Source: an archaeon MnTg01
Lineage (GTDB): Archaea > Thermoproteota > Nitrososphaeria > Nitrososphaerales > Nitrosopumilaceae
Reading direction: 5' to 3'
Length of the DNA: 10,533 bases
Assembly: GCA_008974855.1 (NCBI GenBank)
Contig: BFAR01000141.1
Span: forward strand, 1-10,533
Shown: positions 5,798-10,533 of the stretch, in pieces
How positions within the stretch are numbered: the first letter of the stretch is position 1
How the letters are laid out: every line of letters begins with the position of its first letter
The notes under the pieces: model-generated
What the model was told of the DNA's origin: nothing
Seen by the model: only the letters and a program-made list of their open reading frames with translations
The model's database searches: none
Position numbers and translations under genes: made by a program

Positions 5798-6280
5798 ATG
5801 TCCTCTAAAGATCAGATTTTGATTGCAGGATTGATGGAAAGTTTTATCAGCGATGCACCTACAAAGCCATTTGTTAGTTTTTGTGTTTTTTGTAACAAAG
5901 GGGTGGTAAAAGATGCGATGACGTACCAGAAAGGCAAAGTCTTTCATAAAGACTGCTATGATAAACATGGTAGTAGTTTTCCCGCAGTTAACCATGAACT
6001 GCTTAGTCAAAGTTCCAACACCAAAGTCCAACTAGTTCAATTAAAAAATTTGAAGGTTAGAACGATGGGAACTTCAAATCCAGATAGCATCAAACGTAAA
6101 ACAAAAAAACTACAGCCTAAAAGAAAAAGAACTGTCACGAAGCGAAGAACCTCTAAAAGAAAACCTTCAAAGAAAAGGCGAGTTGCAAAAAGAAGAACCA
6201 CTTCAAAAAGGAAAAAAACCACTCGAAAAACAAAAAGAAGAGCGTCAAGAATGACTAAGAGAAAAGCTCGAAGAAGGTAG
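5798..6280 (+). CDS. half-LIM zinc finger with histone H1-like Lys/Arg-rich tail
   Basis: A 160-residue two-part protein. Residues about 25-60 hold Cys29-x2-Cys32-x17-His50-x2-Cys53, with His57 nearby: the pattern of the first half of a LIM domain, enough to bind one zinc ion. Residues 98-160 are extremely basic: 38 of 63 are Lys or Arg, the rest mostly Thr, Ser, Pro and Ala, with no Asp or Glu. Such tails resemble eukaryotic linker histone H1 tails and bacterial HctB/H1-like nucleoid proteins, and should be disordered and bind DNA or RNA. The middle (60-97) is hydrophilic. No enzyme motif is seen. It has its own TATA box and is probably monocistronic. A nucleoid-compacting or RNA-binding role is inference. 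The low-complexity A/G-rich DNA of the tail may vary in length among relatives. Confidence 0.8.
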   Translation: MSSKDQILIAGLMESFISDAPTKPFVSFCVFCNKGVVKDAMTYQKGKVFHKDCYDKHGSSFPAVNHELLSQSSNTKVQLVQLKNLKVRTMGTSNPDSIKRKTKKLQPKRKRTVTKRRTSKRKPSKKRRVAKRRTTSKRKKTTRKTKRRASRMTKRKARRR

Positions 6281-6290
6281 TATTAGTCAA

Positions 6291-6296
6291 TTTTTT
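6291..6296 (+). terminator. T-run after the zinc-finger/basic-tail gene
   Basis: Six T residues lie 11 bases after the stop codon and just before the elp3 TATA box. This would separate the two transcription units. Confidence 0.3.
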
Positions 6297-6307
6297 GAGT
6301 GGGAATC

Positions 6308-6314
6308 TTTAAAG
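6308..6314 (+). promoter_or_regulatory. putative TATA box of the elp3-lysS operon
   Basis: TTTAAAG starts 34 bases before the ATG at 6342. The region between is A/T-rich with no ribosome-binding site, which supports a leaderless mRNA starting near the ATG. Confidence 0.5.
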
Positions 6315-6341
6315 AATTTATGACCGTTTTTAATCATAAAT

Positions 6342-7931
6342 ATGATGCAAAAATCACAGTTAGAGTTTTACAGAGCATGTTCTGAAATTTCTCAAAACCT
6401 ACTAACTATTCCGCAACCTAACAAAAGCGTAGTCAAAAATGAAATCAAAAAAATCTGTTCCAAGTATTCACTTGAGCGTATTCCAAGAAATTATGAGATA
6501 CTATCAAAGGTTACAGGTGATGATTATAGAAAATTACAAAAAGTCTTACTACGAAAACCTGTAAAAACAGCATCAGGAGTTGCAGTTATTGCACTTATGC
6601 CTAAACCATTTGCATGCCCACATGGTAGATGCACATATTGTCCTGGAGGCATTGAAATCAATACCCCTAACAGCTATACAGGACAAGAACCGGTTACTAT
6701 GAATGCAATAGATAGCCAATATGATGCAAAAAAGCAAATTGCATCAAAGCTTGAAAAATTATTTTCGTATGGACATGATTTATCAAAAATGGAACTAGTA
6801 ATTGTTGGTGGAACATTTTTGTTTATGCCAAAAGATTATCAGGAAAATTTTATCAAATCTTGTTATGATGCCCTAAATGGTTTTGAATCCCCCACATTAG
6901 AAAAAGCAAAGGCTGGCAATGAACATGCAGATATTCGAAACGTAGGATTTACAATTGAAACAAAGCCTGACTTTTGTAAACAAGAACATGTAGATTGGAT
7001 GCTACAATATGGAGTTACTCGAGTAGAAATTGGGGTCCAAAACCTGCAGGAGCGAGTTTACAAAATAGTAAACAGAGGTCATAATTTATCAGATGTTGTT
7101 GAATCATTTCAAATTGCTAAAGATGCGGGCTACAAAATCGTTGCACATATGATGCCAGGATTACCCACTATGACACCTGAAGATGACATTGCAGATTTTA
7201 AAATGCTTTTTGAGGATCCGCGTTTCAAACCAGATATGCTTAAAATTTATCCATCTTTGGTATTAGAAAATACTCCCTTGTATCAAGATTACAAAGAAGG
7301 TAAATACAAACCATATTCTGATCAAGAAATGATTAGAGTTTTAACTGAAATTAAAAAAAATGTTCCGTCTTGGGTTAGAATTATGAGAGTACAACGAGAA
7401 ATTTCTTCAAGTGAGATAATTTCAGGACCGAAACCCGGTAATTTGCGTCAAATAATTCAAAAAAATCTAAAAAAACAAAATCTTTCATGCAAATGCATTA
7501 GATGTAGAGAAGTAGGATTATCTAAGAAAAATAGTTTCACGTCTTCTTTGAGTTTAAAGCGTGAAAATTATTCGTCTTCAGGAGGAAAGGAAGTATTTTT
7601 GTCTTATGTAGATGATGATAACTTACTGTATGGATTTTTGAGACTTAGACATCCAAGTAAAAAGGCACATAGAAAGGAAATCTCCCAAGATGTTTGTATA
7701 GTTAGAGAATTACATGTTTATGGTAAATCAGTAAAAATTGGTGAGAAGGATCAAAACCACGTACAGCATTCAGGTTTTGGTAAAAAATTGATGCGAGAAG
7801 CAGAAAAAATTGCTAAAGAAGAATTTGATTCAAAAAAATTATTGGTAATTAGTGGAGTAGGAACTAGAGAATATTATCAAAAATTAGGATATTCCTTATC
7901 AGGGCCATATATGGAAAAAAAGTTAGAATAG
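6342..7931 (+). CDS. elp3: Elp3, tRNA uridine-34 carboxymethyl synthase (radical SAM + GNAT)
   Basis: Elp3 makes 5-carboxymethyl-uridine-type modifications at the wobble base U34 of tRNAs, using S-adenosylmethionine, a 4Fe-4S cluster and acetyl-CoA. Archaeal Elp3 works without the other Elongator subunits. Order in the 529 residues: a basic N-terminal tRNA-binding part (1-80); radical SAM cluster ACPHGRCTYCPGG (91-103; Cys92, Cys97, Cys100) with SYTGQEP just after; core motifs VIVGGTF (153-159), IETKPD (205-210), VEIGVQN (228-234) and MMPGLP (270-275); zinc-site-like CKCIRCREVG (383-392); and a GNAT acetyltransferase domain (about 415-529) with VRELHVYG (454-461), acetyl-CoA loop QHSGFGKKLM (475-484) and GTREYYQKLGY (507-517). 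All parts are intact and the length is normal. Two ATGs (6342, 6345) are possible starts. lysS follows after 9 bases, implying one transcript. Confidence 0.95.
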   Translation: MMQKSQLEFYRACSEISQNLLTIPQPNKSVVKNEIKKICSKYSLERIPRNYEILSKVTGDDYRKLQKVLLRKPVKTASGVAVIALMPKPFACPHGRCTYCPGGIEINTPNSYTGQEPVTMNAIDSQYDAKKQIASKLEKLFSYGHDLSKMELVIVGGTFLFMPKDYQENFIKSCYDALNGFESPTLEKAKAGNEHADIRNVGFTIETKPDFCKQEHVDWMLQYGVTRVEIGVQNLQERVYKIVNRGHNLSDVVESFQIAKDAGYKIVAHMMPGLPTMTPEDDIADFKMLFEDPRFKPDMLKIYPSLVLENTPLYQDYKEGKYKPYSDQEMIRVLTEIKKNVPSWVRIMRVQREISSSEIISGPKPGNLRQIIQKNLKKQNLSCKCIRCREVGLSKKNSFTSSLSLKRENYSSSGGKEVFLSYVDDDNLLYGFLRLRHPSKKAHRKEISQDVCIVRELHVYGKSVKIGEKDQNHVQHSGFGKKLMREAEKIAKEEFDSKKLLVISGVGTREYYQKLGYSLSGPYMEKKLE

Positions 7932-7940
7932 TGACGGTAA

Positions 7941-9548
7941 ATGTCTGAACAAAGTGTTATTGGTAAGGGAACATGGATTGACAAACTGGCTCATGAGTTG
8001 CTTGAAAGAGAAAAAACTCTTGGCCGTAGTACTGAGATGTTACGAGTAGAAAGTGGATTAGGTGCATCAGGTGTTCCACATATTGGAAGTTTAGGAGATG
8101 CAGTTCGTGCATATGGGGTAAAACTTGCTCTTGAAAATTTTGGCTACAAATCAGAGCTTATTGCATACTCTGATGATTTAGACGGTCTTCGAAAAATTCC
8201 AGAGGGGTTTTCCGATTCCCTAAAAGAACATTTAGGGAAAAGAGTATCGGCTATTCCAGATCCATTTGATTGCCATGATTCGTATGGTATGCATATGAGT
8301 AGTCTTTTGCTTGATGGGCTAGATAAACTAGGAATAAAATATGAGTTTAGAAGGGCCAAAGATACTTATGAAAAAGGATTACTAAAAGACCAAATACATA
8401 CAATTCTTCAAAACAGTAAAAAAATTGGTGAAAAAATATCAGAGATTACAGGACAAGAAAAATTCCAACAGACTTTGCCCTATTTCCCCGTGTGTAAAAA
8501 CTGTGATAAGCTATACACTACAGAGGCTTACGAATATGTTGCAGATGAGAAGAAAATAAAATATCGCTGCAAAGATTCTACCATTGGCTCTCAAGTCATT
8601 GATGGTTGTGGACATGAAGGCGAGTCAGACATCACAAAAGATCTTGGTAAGCTTGCATGGAAGGTAGAGTTTGCTGCTAGATGGCAAGCCTTTGATATTC
8701 GCTTTGAAGCTTATGGAAAAGATATTATGGATTCTGTAAAGGTAAATGATTGGGTTTCTGATGAGATATTAAAATTTCCTCATCCTCATCATGTAAAGTA
8801 TGAAATGTTCTTAGATAAAGGTGGAAAAAAAATTTCCAAATCATTAGGGAATGTTGTAACTTCTCAGGAATGGCTAAAGTATGCAAGCCCAAAAAGCATT
8901 CTTCTTTTACTTTACAAAAGAATTACAGGAGCTCGCGAACTAGGATTTGAGGATATACCGTCTTTAATGGATGAATATAATGAACTGGAAAACATTTTCT
9001 TTGGAAAAATCAAGATAGATAATCCAGCAAAGGCTTCAAAACTAAAGGGTCTTTATGAATACGTTAATCTTCTAAATCCACCAAAAAATCCTAGTATTCA
9101 CATCAACTATAGATTGTTGGTTGAGCTTGCAAATATCTTTCATGAAGATAGAATAAAGCACGTGATGAAAAAACTAATTGAGTATCATACTATCATAAAT
9201 CCTGATCCAAGTATAGAAGAGAAAATTGAAATGGCTGGCAACTATGCAGATGCCTTTAGAGGAAAACCATTAGAGAAAGTTTTGGAAGACGGTATAACGA
9301 TTGATAAAACAACAAAAAATGCTCTAAAAGAATTAGCAGAGGTTTTAGCAGCTGAAGACGAACCTGATGATCTTCAAAACACAATTTATCAAATTGCAAA
9401 GAAAAACAATGTTCCACCAAAGGATTTTTTTAAAATATTATACCAAATTATACTTGCGACAACCAGAGGTCCAAAAATAGGTCCGTTTATTGCAGACATT
9501 GGCAGAAAAAAAGTCGCTCAGGCATTATCTAGATCTATAATGGAATGA
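7941..9548 (+). CDS. lysS: lysyl-tRNA synthetase, class I
   Basis: Attaches lysine to tRNA-Lys using ATP. This is the class I form (LysRS-I) found in most archaea and some bacteria, unrelated in fold to the class II enzyme of most bacteria and eukaryotes. The Rossmann-fold HIGH signature appears as HIGS in GVPHIGSLGDAVRAYG (about 44-59). The KMSKS signature is KISKS (297-301) in DKGGKKISKSLGNV. Between them lies a zinc-binding insert with Cys185/Cys188 (VCKNC), Cys210 and Cys223 (GCGHEGE). The C-terminal part (about 330-535) is helical and should form the anticodon-binding cage. At 535 residues the length is normal. The ATG lies 9 bases after elp3, and a small membrane-protein gene follows 7 bases after the stop. 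Confidence 0.95.
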   Translation: MSEQSVIGKGTWIDKLAHELLEREKTLGRSTEMLRVESGLGASGVPHIGSLGDAVRAYGVKLALENFGYKSELIAYSDDLDGLRKIPEGFSDSLKEHLGKRVSAIPDPFDCHDSYGMHMSSLLLDGLDKLGIKYEFRRAKDTYEKGLLKDQIHTILQNSKKIGEKISEITGQEKFQQTLPYFPVCKNCDKLYTTEAYEYVADEKKIKYRCKDSTIGSQVIDGCGHEGESDITKDLGKLAWKVEFAARWQAFDIRFEAYGKDIMDSVKVNDWVSDEILKFPHPHHVKYEMFLDKGGKKISKSLGNVVTSQEWLKYASPKSILLLLYKRITGARELGFEDIPSLMDEYNELENIFFGKIKIDNPAKASKLKGLYEYVNLLNPPKNPSIHINYRLLVELANIFHEDRIKHVMKKLIEYHTIINPDPSIEEKIEMAGNYADAFRGKPLEKVLEDGITIDKTTKNALKELAEVLAAEDEPDDLQNTIYQIAKKNNVPPKDFFKILYQIILATTRGPKIGPFIADIGRKKVAQALSRSIME

Positions 9549-9555
9549 TCAGATT

Positions 9556-9753
9556 TTGGCACATAATGAACACAACAGGGCCAAAAAAGGTGGAGGGTTT
9601 TTTCTAATAATTTTTGGAGGCTTATTACTAATTATAGCTCCATCAATTTATCCAGCAGACCAAACACTAGGAGTCATATCTTTTGTTGCAGGTTTTATCA
9701 TTGGAGGGTTAGGATTCTACATTCGGTTTATAAAAAAAACAAGTAGGAATTAA
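9556..9753 (+). CDS. small two-helix membrane protein
   Basis: A 65-residue protein with a short basic N-terminus (HNRAKKGGG) and two membrane helices, about 15-32 (FFLIIFGGLLLIIAPSIY) and 38-58 (a Gly-rich hydrophobic span), joined by a short loop, with a basic tail KKTSRN. By the positive-inside rule both ends should face the cytoplasm. The start is TTG, 7 bases after lysS; an ATG nearby is out of frame. Composition and tight spacing support a real gene translated with lysS. No family is recognised and the function is unknown. The glycine-rich helices suggest packing against each other or a partner. Confidence 0.65.
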   Translation: MAHNEHNRAKKGGGFFLIIFGGLLLIIAPSIYPADQTLGVISFVAGFIIGGLGFYIRFIKKTSRN

Positions 9754-9790
9754 ACGAAAAATTCATCTAACCTAACTCAATATCTCAAGT

Positions 9791-10533
9791 ATGGGTCTCT
9801 TTAATCGGATTAAAAAAGTTGAAGGCATTAATCGGTTTAAAAAAGTTGAAAACATAATATTATCTGAAGCACCGTCAGTAAAAAAACCCGAAGTAATCAA
9901 AAAAGAACAACTAGAAAATGAACTTGAACACCTAAAAAAAGAGGTAAATGAAAAAACAGAATCTTATGATTCAATTTCCAATAAACTAGAAAAAGTAAGA
10001 GAAGAATATGATTCCGTTATTGCAAAAGTAATGTCAGCAAAACGAGAAAATAAAGAAAAGCAAACAGAGCATGCATCACTAAAAAGTGAATTTGATGAAA
10101 TTTCCTCAAAGCTAGGTATTGCTAAAACCCAACTAGAAACTCTAAAAAAACAACATGATGAAATAAAATCAGAGTTAGAGAAAAATGAAAAATCTAAATT
10201 AGAATTAAATTCAATTAGAATTGAAATAGAAAAAGCAAAAACAGAACAAAAAGAAATTCAGTTTAAACTTGAGAAAGACAAAGAAAAATTATCAGAGATG
10301 TTAAAACTTGAAATAGATTATGAGGAAATTAAAGGAAAAATTGTAACTGCAAAAAAAGAACTTGAATTTACTGAATCACAAATTTATGCTTCTAATAATC
10401 GCGATGCTCCAAAAAGCATTATTGAGGCGGCTAGCACAATGATGGCCTCATTGAACTCACAGATTCGTAAAACACAACAAGAACTCGAAATTGTTAAGAA
10501 AACCTTAGAATTAGAACGAAATGCAAATAAAAA
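9791..10533 (+). CDS. long coiled-coil protein, 3' end beyond window
   Basis: The reading frame is open from the ATG at 9791 to the window end (at least 247 residues, no stop). The N-terminus MGLFNRIKKVEGINRFKKVE carries a nine-residue tandem repeat; the rest to about residue 195 is Lys/Glu/Leu-rich with heptad spacing, a continuous coiled coil. A break with Asn, Pro and Met (about 197-215, around NNRDAPKSII) precedes a second coil. No signal peptide, Walker motif or SMC head is seen in the visible part. A structural, scaffold or chromosome-associated role is possible but not shown. The gene is 37 bases after the small membrane-protein gene and could be the fourth gene of the elp3 operon or have its own promoter. 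Confidence 0.8.
   Translation, partial: MGLFNRIKKVEGINRFKKVENIILSEAPSVKKPEVIKKEQLENELEHLKKEVNEKTESYDSISNKLEKVREEYDSVIAKVMSAKRENKEKQTEHASLKSEFDEISSKLGIAKTQLETLKKQHDEIKSELEKNEKSKLELNSIRIEIEKAKTEQKEIQFKLEKDKEKLSEMLKLEIDYEEIKGKIVTAKKELEFTESQIYASNNRDAPKSIIEAASTMMASLNSQIRKTQQELEIVKKTLELERNANK
9801..9854 (+). repeat. 27-base tandem duplication inside the coiled-coil gene
   Basis: Units 9801-9827 and 9828-9854 match at 24 of 27 positions and encode FNRIKKVEGI/NRFKKVENI-type nine-residue repeats. Being a multiple of three, the duplication keeps the frame. It looks like a recent slippage or unequal-exchange event. Confidence 0.8.

Noticed and set aside
6037..6222. Minus-strand hydrophobic open frame within the basic-tail region
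   Set aside because: Antisense of Lys/Arg codons (AAA, AAG, AGA) gives Phe/Leu/Ser by necessity, so its membrane-like look is an artefact.

Overview
The window looks like chromosome from an AT-rich archaeon, most likely a marine ammonia-oxidising thaumarchaeon (Nitrososphaerota, Nitrosopumilus-like). The basis is the combination of an archaeal-type Elp3, a class I lysyl-tRNA synthetase, a PAC2-family protein, very A/T-rich codon use, and short (C)TTAAA-type TATA boxes about 30 bases before start codons (leaderless transcripts). The taxonomic call is inference; no rRNA or other marker gene is present.

Region 1 (1-2185) looks like an accessory or mobile-element module. A gene-free A/T-rich stretch (1-338) holds an array of a palindromic decamer AATC(A/G)TGATT, largely spaced 21 bases apart, followed by a nested inverted repeat. 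Next is a complete tyrosine recombinase on the minus strand. Divergent from it are two small regulator-like genes: a 121-residue winged-helix protein and, overlapping it by ATGA, a 56-residue helix-turn-helix protein. A perfect 7-base inverted repeat sits on the winged-helix start codon, and an imperfect one sits near the recombinase promoter; both share a TACTAT core.

Region 2 (2208-5714) is housekeeping on the plus strand: a small zinc-ribbon protein, a PAC2-family (proteasome-assembly-chaperone-like) protein, purM (AIR synthetase, purine synthesis) and a CPA2-type cation/proton antiporter.

Region 3 (5798-10533) starts with a small protein joining half a LIM-like zinc finger to a 63-residue Lys/Arg-rich tail like eukaryotic linker histone H1 tails. 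It is followed by an apparent operon of elp3 (wobble-uridine tRNA modification), lysS (class I LysRS) and a two-helix membrane protein, then a long coiled-coil protein cut off by the window end. elp3 and lysS are 9 bases apart, and both act on tRNA; tRNA-Lys(UUU) is a plausible shared substrate.

No tRNA, rRNA, CRISPR array or transposase was recognised. The most interesting items are the phased palindrome array next to the recombinase, the paired candidate operators, and the zinc-finger/H1-tail protein. None can be proved new from sequence alone.
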